Positions 37,378 through 46,107 of a stretch of DNA of 64,000 bases are shown piece after piece (position 1 is the first letter of the stretch; each line of letters opens with the position of its first letter). The stretch comes from Bradyrhizobium lupini. Lineage in GTDB: Bacteria > Pseudomonadota > Alphaproteobacteria > Rhizobiales > Xanthobacteraceae. Position numbers and translations under genes: made by a program. The notes beneath the pieces are model-generated. The model made no database searches. It saw only the letters and a list, made by a program, of their open reading frames with translations, and was not told the origin of the DNA. Location of the stretch: assembly GCF_040939785.1 (NCBI RefSeq), contig NZ_CP162553.1, forward strand, positions 6,963,001 through 7,027,000, read 5' to 3'.

Positions 37378-39182
37378 GTCCGAGCGATCCGTTCCGATCG
37401 TCCTATCACGGCGTGCCGCCCGGCACCCGTCTCAATGGCATTTACGAGGTCGAAGCGGTGATCGGCGCGGGCGGCATGGGTGAGGTCTACAAATGCCGTG
37501 AGATCCAGACTGGATCGCCTATTGCGGTGAAAATGCTACTGCCCGACGTGGTTGATAACGAGGCCGCGCTCGCGCTGTTCCGTCGAGAGGCCGCGGCACT
37601 CCACAATCTTCCGCACGACGCGATCGTTCGCTACTTCCTGTTTACCGTCGAGCCGGTGCTGCAGCGACCTTATCTCGCGATGGAGTTCGTGAATGGCCGC
37701 TCGCTCTCGAACATGCTCGATGATGGGCCGTTGACCTTCGAGGCGCTGATCAGGCTGAGGCAGCGTGTCGCATTGGGACTGGAGGCCGCACATGAGCACG
37801 GCATCATCCATCGCGACGTGTCTCCGGACAACATCATCATTCCGCTCGACGACGTCAGTCGGGCCAAGATCATCGACTTCGGCATCGCTCGGTCGACCCA
37901 AATGGGCGACAAAACCATCATCGGCTCGGGCTTCGCCGGCAAGGACAACTACGCATCGCCGGAGCAAGTAGGGTTGTACGGCAATGACGTGACTGCGAAA
38001 TCCGATGTCTACAGCCTCGGTCTTGTGCTGTTCCATGCGCTGACCGGACAGAAACTCGACATGGGCGGCAGCCAATTTCAACTGGTGGAGAAGCGCCGGC
38101 GTGTGCCCGATCTCGGTGGTGTGGATATGCGCATCCGACCTTTGCTGGAGCGGATGCTGCAGCCTGATCCGGCATTGCGCCCCACTATGGGGGAGGTCGC
38201 CAGCTGGACGCCAACCGGTTCCGCCCAGACGCCGGCCGCGCCGTTATATGGCTTCGATCCGCTGCGGCGGCCGGAAAGCGCGTCGCCGGCGCCGCAGGAC
38301 AGGATGCCGGAGATCGCGCGGAGTCCGCGCCGCCTCTGGCTGGGGGCGGGCGCCGCGGCATTGTTGCTGCTGGTCGGCGGTGGTGGATATGCCTTCTACA
38401 AGCTGGTTTGGTCAGCGCCAGGCACCGCGGTCTTGTCGCCACCCCCGAAACTCGCCGGAGCAATGGCGCCGCCGAAGGTCGAGCCCGCCGGACCACAGCC
38501 CGGACGCCAAGAGCCGGAGAAGTTGCCCGCACAGCCGACGGCGACGCAGTCTCCGGCACTCGATGGGCCAGGGCGCGCCGAGCGCATCCGCAAATACGTG
38601 GCCCAATATTCCGGCGGTGACTGCTTCTTCGTGTTGCCGATTGCCGTGAGCCCAAATGCCGCTGTCATCGAAGGGTTCGGTGCCTCGACCGTCCCATTCG
38701 ACACGTTCGACAAAGCGTTTCGGCGTGAGCAGGGTTTCGAGGCTTCGATCGGCGTCAGGCAAGTGACCCAGGCGCAATGCCCAGCCGTCAAGTTCTTGAG
38801 TCAGGTCGGGAGCGATCAGGCGCGAATGCCACGCATCACCTTGTCAGCGACAGAGCTGAAGGGCGGTGAAACCCTCAATGGGACCATCGAGAACTTTGCC
38901 AACCGCGTGGTGGAGCTCCTGATGGTATCTGATCGCGGCGAAGTTCAGAGCCTGTCTTATCTTCTGAAGCCGGGCATCGACTCACTTTCGTTTACGCTCC
39001 CGACAGCGCGCGCGAGCGGTCCGCAACTGCTATTGGTCGTGGCGGTCCCGCAGGTTCTCGACTCGTTGCGCCAGCCGCGACCGATCGCCGCCGACACGTT
39101 CTTCCTGCAGGCGCTAAGCGAGGCTCAGCGCAATAAGATGACTGTCATCGCGGCCGTGCGCTACGTGCTGCTCACCAATTGA
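37374..39182 (+). CDS. ppkA: Membrane Ser/Thr kinase PpkA with DUF4384-like tail
   Basis: 602 aa. The kinase domain (about 20-290) has all key residues: GAGGMGEV (31-38), K53, HRDVSPDN (146-153) and DFG (168-170). A TM helix at about 321-345 is followed by a Pro-rich linker and a periplasmic part. In this part, about 485-600 (GGETLNGTIENFANRVVELLMVSDRGEVQ...) resembles DUF4384-type beta domains. Coupled to pppA; the pair should switch TagH/Fha. The periplasmic sensor differs from the VWA tail of Pseudomonas PpkA. Last gene of the rightward T6SS operon, convergent with the DUF4424 gene. Confidence 0.92.
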   Translation: MSPSDPFRSSYHGVPPGTRLNGIYEVEAVIGAGGMGEVYKCREIQTGSPIAVKMLLPDVVDNEAALALFRREAAALHNLPHDAIVRYFLFTVEPVLQRPYLAMEFVNGRSLSNMLDDGPLTFEALIRLRQRVALGLEAAHEHGIIHRDVSPDNIIIPLDDVSRAKIIDFGIARSTQMGDKTIIGSGFAGKDNYASPEQVGLYGNDVTAKSDVYSLGLVLFHALTGQKLDMGGSQFQLVEKRRRVPDLGGVDMRIRPLLERMLQPDPALRPTMGEVASWTPTGSAQTPAAPLYGFDPLRRPESASPAPQDRMPEIARSPRRLWLGAGAAALLLLVGGGGYAFYKLVWSAPGTAVLSPPPKLAGAMAPPKVEPAGPQPGRQEPEKLPAQPTATQSPALDGPGRAERIRKYVAQYSGGDCFFVLPIAVSPNAAVIEGFGASTVPFDTFDKAFRREQGFEASIGVRQVTQAQCPAVKFLSQVGSDQARMPRITLSATELKGGETLNGTIENFANRVVELLMVSDRGEVQSLSYLLKPGIDSLSFTLPTARASGPQLLLVVAVPQVLDSLRQPRPIAADTFFLQALSEAQRNKMTVIAAVRYVLLTN

Positions 39183-39191
39183 CCGGCACGC

Positions 39192-40250
39192 TCAGAATGT
39201 TCCGATCACCAGGATTTTCAGGTCGGCATCCGGCTTGAAGTCGCTTGCCGTATATTCAAGCGTGTTTCCAGTAGCGGACGATGCCTTTAGCCGCCCAGGA
39301 CAGAAGCTCACCAAGCGGTCGCTGCCGCCTGGGTCGATAGTCAGCTTGAATGACCGGATCGGCCCAGCCCAATTCGCGCCGGTCTTGAGCACGTACGATA
39401 TGCGCCGCTCCTGGAGATTTGCGCCGTTGGTCTGGTTATTGCCCGTGCGCTTGTCGAGCTCGGCAAGGAACGTATCCTGGATGCAGTATTCTTTCCGGTA
39501 ACGCGCAACTTCCTGACCGAGTGCGCTGCTGCGGCGCAGGCTCGAGCGCAGAATGGTGTCAGGACTGGAGCCGACGCTCGGCCGGTACTGGTGTTCGACC
39601 GTGACGCTGCGCACGGGCGGAAACAACTGCTGGCGCACAGCCGAGGTCTTGACGGTCCACCCCGGCGCATATTGCTGGCGACCGTTGTCGCTCATTCCGG
39701 CAGGCATCAGAAGTCCGTCGTCCACAAGCCGGGTCCGGGTCGCCGCGGGCAGGTCGGTCACCCGGATCTCGCGGCCACCAATCGGCAGCAGCGGCAACTT
39801 GAGTTCGCGGAGCAGGGCACTGACATCCCTGTTGCCAACCATGGCGCGCTGATCGACGGTCAGCGGCGCCGGGTTGCCATCGACCTTGGTCTCGAATTCG
39901 ACGAAGTTGATCGGATCACTTGACGGCAATGCAACATTCTCAGCCTCCGACAGGTCGATGTCGGGCAGCGGAAAGGCAACATTAAGCGTGACCGGCTTGG
40001 CGGTGAGGTTCGCGAATTGGTAGCGAACGCTGATTCTGTCGAGCGTGATACGAAGGTTCTCGCTCTCCATGGCCACGTCATTGGTGCGTACGAACTGGAG
40101 CCCACCGATCGACAATTCCGCAGCCGAGTCGTTGGCGCGTGCCGGCCAGCCTGTCGCAACGAGCAGCGCGACCATCAGGGCCGGTATAAGGAACGACAGT
40201 CGGGCGGAGGGTTCGTTCGGCAAGCTAGTCTGTATGCGGCGTCGCAGCAT
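39192..40250 (-). CDS. DUF4424 family exported protein
   Basis: 352 aa from the ATG at 40250, chosen because GGAG lies 7 nt upstream; the frame stays open to 40334. The signal peptide (about 18-40) ends PARANDSAAE. The DUF4424 domain is recognised by ELSIGGLQFVRTNDVAMESE, PVTLNVAFPLPDIDLSEAENVALP and KLPLLPIGG. The role is unknown; the family is exported and probably beta-rich. Convergent with ppkA with a 9-bp gap. Confidence 0.85.
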   Translation of the reverse strand: MLRRRIQTSLPNEPSARLSFLIPALMVALLVATGWPARANDSAAELSIGGLQFVRTNDVAMESENLRITLDRISVRYQFANLTAKPVTLNVAFPLPDIDLSEAENVALPSSDPINFVEFETKVDGNPAPLTVDQRAMVGNRDVSALLRELKLPLLPIGGREIRVTDLPAATRTRLVDDGLLMPAGMSDNGRQQYAPGWTVKTSAVRQQLFPPVRSVTVEHQYRPSVGSSPDTILRSSLRRSSALGQEVARYRKEYCIQDTFLAELDKRTGNNQTNGANLQERRISYVLKTGANWAGPIRSFKLTIDPGGSDRLVSFCPGRLKASSATGNTLEYTASDFKPDADLKILVIGTF

Positions 40251-40273
40251 TTGCCGGCTCCATCCGATGCGGG

Positions 40274-40555
40274 TCAATCGATCGGTTGATAAAGATCGCC
40301 CCATTCGGGCTTCCAGACCCCGTCTGGATCGCACACCACGAGCGCGAGCTTGACGTCGTTAGCCAGCCGGATCGCGCCGCGAAAAGCATCCTGAGCCGGC
40401 AATTGCGCGCTGACTTGGTCGGTGGTCAGCCGCCCTTGGCTCGCGGCGGCAGGCAGCACGATCGCTCCGGAGGCACCGTCACTGTCGCGTTTCAGGAGCA
40501 GCGTGACCGCGTCGGGCTGGACTTCGTTCACTTGCTCAAATCTATTCCGGGCCAT
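40274..40555 (-). CDS. Small hypothetical protein, 93 aa
   Basis: The ATG at 40555 has a strong GGAGGA about 5 nt upstream, which decides this short start inside a longer open frame. The product begins ARNRFEQVNEVQPDAVTLLLKR and ends WKPEWGDLYQPID. It is soluble, with no signal peptide. It is located 23 bp upstream of the DUF4424 gene, so the two may form one leftward transcript, divergent from the NlpC/P60 gene. Family not recognised. Confidence 0.7.
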   Translation of the reverse strand: MARNRFEQVNEVQPDAVTLLLKRDSDGASGAIVLPAAASQGRLTTDQVSAQLPAQDAFRGAIRLANDVKLALVVCDPDGVWKPEWGDLYQPID

Positions 40556-40715
40556 GGTTTTCCTCCGCAAGCTGAAGAAATTTCGGACTATCACCGTCCA
40601 GTGATAAAATTGAACGCGATTGAGATTGCTCACCACTAATTGACGCGCGGCATCAACGGCATCTCGGATTAGTCGATCCGACGCGGCGATCGGTTCGGGG
40701 TACATTGAGGCGAAT

Positions 40716-42443
40716 ATGCTTCGTCCAAAACATTGGATCTGGGTCTTCATCGTTAGCGCGGGCATTTTCGGAACCAAGGCGCACGCCGACGATACTGTCG
40801 TACGCAGCTTTACCGGCGGTTCGGCTGCTTCCATGGTCGGCATAGTCCCGGCCAGCGAGGACGTGGAACTCGCGGGACCGCAAGCACTCAGCGCCGACGG
40901 GCAGGGCAACCTGTTTTTGCTCGATCAGATCAACGGTCGGATCATCCAGTTTGACCCGAAACAGCCGAACTCCGATCCCGACGTCCTCAAGATGCCGAAA
41001 GACGTCCAGCCGACCGATCTCGTCGTCCATGACGACGACATAATGGTTTGGGACGGCGGCGTACGGACGCTGAAGGCGGCGCCGGGGCAATCCACGCGCG
41101 GACTCGGCGGTGACGTGATCCAGCTTGAGGAGGTCTCGAGCCGTGGGGCAAACGACCAGGTCGCCGTCTCCGCTTTCGCCCAGATGGGATCGCAGGCACC
41201 CGGCAGCGCGGCGGACCTGCTCGATCAGAACACCCGCGCGGCCATCATCAGGACGACCCGGCAGCCTGACCGGCAATACGTGGCTTCTCGAAGCAAGGGC
41301 TCGGTGATCGCCGACATCATTCCGGACAAGAGCAATGCCAGCGTACGGGTCGAGATCCAGACCATGGTCACCAACGAAACCATCGGCCAACTCGGCCTGC
41401 GCGTGCGCAACCAGCTCGGCACGGTGGAGTTTCTCGAGATCGACAACAGCGACCGCTTCTACGTGCTGGCCGAGGACGTTCCGCCATCAGGAAAGAACGC
41501 CTCCACGTTCGTCGCACGCTATGCCGCGAACGGGCGTCTCGAGGGAATCTATGAGCTTCCTCTGGAAAATACGCCGCTGACCAGACGGTTCGTCACGGTG
41601 TCGGGCAGTGGCGATGTCTATTTCCTGCGAACCAAGCCGGACGGTATCGAAGTGATTGGCGTCGGGTTCCGACCTCTGACCAATGCCTCGATTATCGACG
41701 TGCGGCCGTCGCGAACGACGACGGCGCCGGCACCACAATCCGGCGTCAAATTTGACGCTTCGGCCGCCGTGAGGCCGTCCAATCGCCAGCAGGCGATCGA
41801 GACCGCGTTTGCGTTCGAGGGTATCCAGTGGAAGCTGACGCAGGCGAACTACGGCAACGATCCCGACAGCCAATGCAGCGGCTTCAGCCGTGTTCGTCGG
41901 CCGTGGTATCTGCAGGGAAAAGTGAACCAGGAGGTGCGCGGCGTACCGTATTGCTGGGGCTGCCACGGTTCGCTCGCGAACTTCCGGCAGCGGATCGAGA
42001 GCGGAACGCTGGCTGGCAATGTGTGCACCCGCAATGCGCCACGGCCCGATGTGGCGGGCGTCGACTGTTCGGCATTCGTCAGCGCCGCGTGGGGGCTCTC
42101 CGTCCACTATACGACTGCAGCTATCCCCGCGATCGCTGCGCCCGTGGCAAATCCTTGGGACCTGAGGCCCGGCGATGCGCTGAACAAGCCAGGCTCGCAC
42201 GTGATGCTGTTCCTGCGGTTCACGCCTGATCGCAAGGCCGAGGTGATGGAATCCTCGACCGGTGGCTGCAACGGCCGCGTCTGTCGCAACGTCTATCCCT
42301 TGGCGAGCTTGCTCGCGCGCGGCTATGTTCCGGTCCGCTTTCGGGCGTTCGCGGATGATCAGACGACGGTTTCAGCGGGCGCCTATCAGGAGCAGACTGA
42401 ACAACCGCCGGCGGGCCGCAAAACGGCAGGCAAAAGGCGCTGA
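40716..42443 (+). CDS. Exported beta-propeller/NlpC-P60 protein
   Basis: 575 aa; ATG with GAGG about 5 nt upstream; signal peptide 1-24 (AHA/DD). Residues about 25-330 form NHL/propeller-like repeats (ALSADGQGNLFLLDQINGRI, LEIDNSDRFYVLAEDV, VSGSGDVYFLRTKPDG). The C-terminal 200 residues resemble NlpC/P60 Cys-peptidases: GVDCSAFVSAAWG (C451), LRPGD, and GSHVMLFLRF (H495), plus extra Cys residues that could form disulfides. Such enzymes cleave peptidoglycan peptides. The signal peptide argues for periplasmic action rather than injection. It may remodel the wall for T6SS assembly or be a housekeeping hydrolase (inference). Confidence 0.8.
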   Translation: MLRPKHWIWVFIVSAGIFGTKAHADDTVVRSFTGGSAASMVGIVPASEDVELAGPQALSADGQGNLFLLDQINGRIIQFDPKQPNSDPDVLKMPKDVQPTDLVVHDDDIMVWDGGVRTLKAAPGQSTRGLGGDVIQLEEVSSRGANDQVAVSAFAQMGSQAPGSAADLLDQNTRAAIIRTTRQPDRQYVASRSKGSVIADIIPDKSNASVRVEIQTMVTNETIGQLGLRVRNQLGTVEFLEIDNSDRFYVLAEDVPPSGKNASTFVARYAANGRLEGIYELPLENTPLTRRFVTVSGSGDVYFLRTKPDGIEVIGVGFRPLTNASIIDVRPSRTTTAPAPQSGVKFDASAAVRPSNRQQAIETAFAFEGIQWKLTQANYGNDPDSQCSGFSRVRRPWYLQGKVNQEVRGVPYCWGCHGSLANFRQRIESGTLAGNVCTRNAPRPDVAGVDCSAFVSAAWGLSVHYTTAAIPAIAAPVANPWDLRPGDALNKPGSHVMLFLRFTPDRKAEVMESSTGGCNGRVCRNVYPLASLLARGYVPVRFRAFADDQTTVSAGAYQEQTEQPPAGRKTAGKRR

Positions 42444-42479
42444 ACCCAGTGTGTCGCCAGAGCTACAAAATGGGTAGGC

Positions 42480-44279
42480 ATGATGTCGAGGTGGATCACG
42501 ATGCGGATGCCCAGAGGACTTGACTGCGGGATCGGGCGGCTGTGCGCCACCATCGGGCTCGCCGCGTTGATCGGACTGACAATCCCGCGGGCGCATGCGG
42601 CAGGAGATTTGTCGCTCAGCAATCCAGATGGGGCGGCGGTGCGTGCGCTCGTGATCGGGATCGACGACTACCAGCACGTGCGCAAATTGAAGGGTGCGGT
42701 CGCTGACGCTACGGACATCGTGACCAGCCTTAAATCCATGGGGGTTGGCGACGTCGTCGAACTGACTAACGCGCAGGCCGACAGGGCAGGCGTCCTGCGC
42801 GAGATCAGTGCACTGGTGGAGCGGACCAAGAACAACGACCTCATCTTTCTGTCGATCGCCGGCCATGGCACCCAGGAGCCGGAGCGCGTCAAGGGCGCGG
42901 AGCCGGACGGGATGGAGAACGTGTTCCTGCTGCCAGGCTTTGAAACCACGCCAACCGGGTCCGTTGAGCGGGTTCTGGGCAGCGAGTTCAACCATTTCAT
43001 ACGGCAGTTCGAGCTGCGCGGAGCGAGGGTGATCTTCGTGGCTGACACGTGCCACGGTGGCGGTATGGTGCGCGACATCGATCCGCGTGCCGCTGAGATG
43101 AGCTTCCGGCAGGTCCCGCGCTACACGTTGCTGGTCGACGAACTGAAGCCGGTGTCGGACAGCAACGATCCGAAGTCTGAACTTGACCTTGACCACACGG
43201 CGTTTCTGGCCGCGGTGGACCGCTACACCAAAGCGCCGGAAGTCCGCATCCCTGGCATCGATGGCCTACGCGGGGCTCTCAGCTATGCGGTCGCGCGTGC
43301 GGTGGAAGGTAGCGCGGACATCAATCACGATGGGAAGGTGACGCTTAAGGAGCTTTTCAGCAACGTTCGGCAGGTGGTCTATCAGCTCTCGGACCAGCGC
43401 CAGAATATCGTGACTGTATCATCGCCAGCTCAGACGCCGGATACCGACGTCGCCTTCGGATTGACGCGCGGTGTCGTGCTGATTCAGGGGCCGGCCGCGA
43501 GAGCGGCCTCGGGTCAGGCCGGAGCCGGGGTGCCCGTCGATGGACAGGCGCCCGCACCGTCGGCTGTCACGGCCAAGGCTCCAACCATTCCGACCCTTGC
43601 GGGGGCGGCCAAGGAACTTCCGATCGCCGGCGCGCCGGGGCCTCTACGCCTCGTTGCACCAATCCGGCTGGCGGCGCTGGACGGCAAGACTAGCTATTTT
43701 GTAAGCGTGAAGCCAAAAGATGTTTCCGTGCAGGCTGTTCAACCGACGGACAATCCCGACCTGATATGGGATCCTGTGTCGCACGACGTGATCGCTTGGG
43801 GTGATGTGGTCGCCTACGGGATGGACGTTGCCAGCCTGCCGACGGTGATTGATAGGACTGCGGCAATTCGTGAACTCAAGCGCATTGCGACACGGTCGCC
43901 GCAGGTGATGCGTATTTGGCCAGACGATCGCCAACAACGTGCTGGCCAGACCATCGAAGTTGACTTGTCTGATGTGGCATCAAGGGCGGTGCTGCTGTTC
44001 AATGTGTCCGGCGATGGCACCATCCAATTGTTGTATCCGGTGGGTGCTGATGCGGCGTTGGCCAGATCGGCGAGTTTGCGCCTACCGCTCAGGGTCGGCG
44101 AGCCGTTCGGTGCGGAACAGATCGTTGCGGTGACTTCGCAGCAACGCATGGTCGAGCTTGAGACAGCCCTAGTGCAGTTCAACCGGCGTCGCGCCTCGGG
44201 GCAGGTGATCAAGAGTCTCGAGCGTTACTTGCCCGCGGACGCGCGAATCGCCTCGATCGGCTTCTTCAGTGCTCCCTGA
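42480..44279 (+). CDS. Caspase-like (C14) protein with DUF4384-like tail
   Basis: 599 aa; two adjacent ATGs (42480, 42483). The signal peptide is about 20-40 (AHA/AG). The peptidase C14 domain (about 53-330) has the catalytic dyad H129 (IAGHGTQ) and C191 (ADTCHGGG), and an EF-hand-like loop, DINHDGKVTLKE (about 280-291). An Ala/Pro linker leads to a C-terminal beta domain (about 480-580: ASRAVLLFNVSGDGTIQLLYPV, FGAEQIVAVTSQ) resembling DUF4384. It lies 37 bp after the NlpC gene and 19 bp before a stand-alone DUF4384-like gene, so one operon. An exported metacaspase-like protease is likely; substrate unknown. Confidence 0.87.
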   Translation: MMSRWITMRMPRGLDCGIGRLCATIGLAALIGLTIPRAHAAGDLSLSNPDGAAVRALVIGIDDYQHVRKLKGAVADATDIVTSLKSMGVGDVVELTNAQADRAGVLREISALVERTKNNDLIFLSIAGHGTQEPERVKGAEPDGMENVFLLPGFETTPTGSVERVLGSEFNHFIRQFELRGARVIFVADTCHGGGMVRDIDPRAAEMSFRQVPRYTLLVDELKPVSDSNDPKSELDLDHTAFLAAVDRYTKAPEVRIPGIDGLRGALSYAVARAVEGSADINHDGKVTLKELFSNVRQVVYQLSDQRQNIVTVSSPAQTPDTDVAFGLTRGVVLIQGPAARAASGQAGAGVPVDGQAPAPSAVTAKAPTIPTLAGAAKELPIAGAPGPLRLVAPIRLAALDGKTSYFVSVKPKDVSVQAVQPTDNPDLIWDPVSHDVIAWGDVVAYGMDVASLPTVIDRTAAIRELKRIATRSPQVMRIWPDDRQQRAGQTIEVDLSDVASRAVLLFNVSGDGTIQLLYPVGADAALARSASLRLPLRVGEPFGAEQIVAVTSQQRMVELETALVQFNRRRASGQVIKSLERYLPADARIASIGFFSAP

Positions 44280-44297
44280 CTCTTAGGGGAGCACGCC

Positions 44298-44945
44298 ATG
44301 CCGTCATCGCAGTCGATCCGCCGCAAGCGAGCATGGTTCGCATTCCTGCTGCTACAGGCGGGCAGCGGACCTGCGTCCGCAGCACCGTTGCCGACGGGGG
44401 CGTTGCATATCGGCACGACGTACGTACCTTGGCTTTGGCCCGCACAAGCGGTGCGCAGGCAGACCAATACCGCGAGTGTGTCCCTTCAGATCCTGCCGAG
44501 TCAGACCGTCAACGTCGGCGCCAAGGTCTCGTTCGGCGTCACCGCCAGGAGGCCTGGATATCTCATTCTGGTTGACGTCGACTCGGAAGGGCGGATGTCC
44601 CAGATCTTTCCGACCCCCGAGCTATTGGCGCAGTCGAACGAACGCGACATTAATCTCGTCAAGCCGGGTGTCGAATTTGTCGTCCCTGCTCCGGCGGCGC
44701 GGCAGCGTGGTTTTGAATATGTCGTCGCACCGCCGACCGGGTCCGCAGTGATGATCGCCATCCTGAGCGAGCTGCGCGTGCAATTGCTCGATTTGCCGGA
44801 CATGCCTCGCAAGCTGGAAGGTCAGGCGGACGCGTTGAGCTATCTATCGGCCTGGACCAGTGAGCTGCGCGTGCCGGACAACAGCAGCGGAAAGCTTGTG
44901 ACGAACAATTGGTCGTTCGACGTCAAATCCTATTCCATCAAGTGA
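44298..44945 (+). CDS. Exported DUF4384-like protein
   Basis: 215 aa; ATG with AGGGGAG about 8 nt upstream; signal peptide about 1-28 (ASAAP). The mature protein is almost entirely a DUF4384-like domain: VNVGAKVSFGVTARRPGYLILVD, EGRMSQIFPTPE, FEYVVAPPTGSAVMIAILSE. The same layout is seen at the C-termini of the caspase-like protein just upstream and the T6SS kinase. It probably acts with the caspase in the periplasm (inference from operon position). Convergent with the alpha/beta hydrolase gene. Confidence 0.8.
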   Translation: MPSSQSIRRKRAWFAFLLLQAGSGPASAAPLPTGALHIGTTYVPWLWPAQAVRRQTNTASVSLQILPSQTVNVGAKVSFGVTARRPGYLILVDVDSEGRMSQIFPTPELLAQSNERDINLVKPGVEFVVPAPAARQRGFEYVVAPPTGSAVMIAILSELRVQLLDLPDMPRKLEGQADALSYLSAWTSELRVPDNSSGKLVTNNWSFDVKSYSIK

Positions 44946-44963
44946 GTCCTGTGAGGCTTGGGG

Positions 44964-45950
44964 CTATAGCTTGCTCAGTCGGCTGAAGAAGCCACCGCGG
45001 GCGATCATGTAATGAATGTCCTTTGGAAAGGGAAAAGCACTGCGAATGTTGGAAATCGCGTGCTGGAGGAATTCCCCGTCCAGCGGCGCAGGCTTATGCC
45101 GCGGTTGGTCCGCGACCTGCGGTATCATGAAGCGATCCACGAAAGCCGCGTCAAGATCGTTGACCCTGACCATCTGTCCAAATGCCGGGAACAGGTCGTA
45201 ATGACCCAAGCTTACGTTGAGATTCTTGAGGGCAGGGCGCTGAGGCTGGGTTTGATTGCCATCGGCCGTCGCCAGCCCGCGCCCGATCAGGTCCAGCTTC
45301 ACCGATTGCGGGAGAGTTGACGGACCATACACGATCTCGAGGGCGTGGCCGCTCTGCCCAGATAGCCACTGGTACCAAAAGGTCGCATCGTCGGGCCGCG
45401 CATTGGCACCGTAAAGGCAATCAAATCCCCAACAAGCCGTCAGCTTCCCCTGATACTTTCCGAGGCTCCCGACGAGATTGCGCATGCCGTTACCACCGCC
45501 GGAGTGGCATGCGATGATGAGCTTGCCGATTTGGAGCTGAGGAATGGACGTCGAGGAGATACCCAGGAACCTGGCCAGAGCTCGAAGGATCTCCTCGAGA
45601 TAGCGTTCACCCCAGTTCGCGGTGGCCAGGTCGGACACGCTGTAGTTTCCGGCAAAGGTGTTGCCCACAGCATATTCGTAGCCCAGGAAGGGCGCGATGA
45701 GCACCACGTCCTTGCCGGAATCCCGGACCTGTTCGCGCAGCCGCGCTGGATCGTTGTGGAAAAGGAATTCATGGTTTTTGACGTAGAAGCCGTGAAGCCA
45801 GATCACGACATCGAACTTGGTGGCGGCTGTTGGGTGCTTTGGCGGAAGATAAACCGCCGTTGGTTTCATGCCGGGCGCCTGCCGCTTCGTGAAGAGCGTC
45901 ACCCCAGGAAAGGCGTTGGCGTCCTTTTGCTCAAGCTCACACGCAACCAC
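44964..45950 (-). CDS. Alpha/beta-hydrolase-like protein, 328 aa
   Basis: GTG start at 45950 with GGAG about 8 nt upstream. Fold signatures are VVIWLHGFYVKNH (oxyanion strand, about 48-60), IIACHSGGGNGM (nucleophile elbow, S150) and SLGHYDLFPAF (likely catalytic His, about 251). The elbow is C-H-S-G-G rather than the classical G-x-S-x-G. There is no signal peptide. Within an accessory block next to a T6SS it could be an esterase or lipase effector, but no VgrG, PAAR or immunity-like partner is adjacent, so this remains speculation. Confidence 0.72.
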   Translation of the reverse strand: MVACELEQKDANAFPGVTLFTKRQAPGMKPTAVYLPPKHPTAATKFDVVIWLHGFYVKNHEFLFHNDPARLREQVRDSGKDVVLIAPFLGYEYAVGNTFAGNYSVSDLATANWGERYLEEILRALARFLGISSTSIPQLQIGKLIIACHSGGGNGMRNLVGSLGKYQGKLTACWGFDCLYGANARPDDATFWYQWLSGQSGHALEIVYGPSTLPQSVKLDLIGRGLATADGNQTQPQRPALKNLNVSLGHYDLFPAFGQMVRVNDLDAAFVDRFMIPQVADQPRHKPAPLDGEFLQHAISNIRSAFPFPKDIHYMIARGGFFSRLSKL

Positions 45951-46107
45951 GCAGGTCGCTCCGATTCGGCCACATCAGGCTTGGGACTCTGACGTTAGCT
46001 CGGCCACTTGCCATGCTTGCGATCCCAAATCCACCGGGCCTGATGGCTCCGACGCGCCGTGACAACTCGGCGCCGTGCCAGCGCGCAGTTGTGTAGGAGC
46101 GGTGAGG

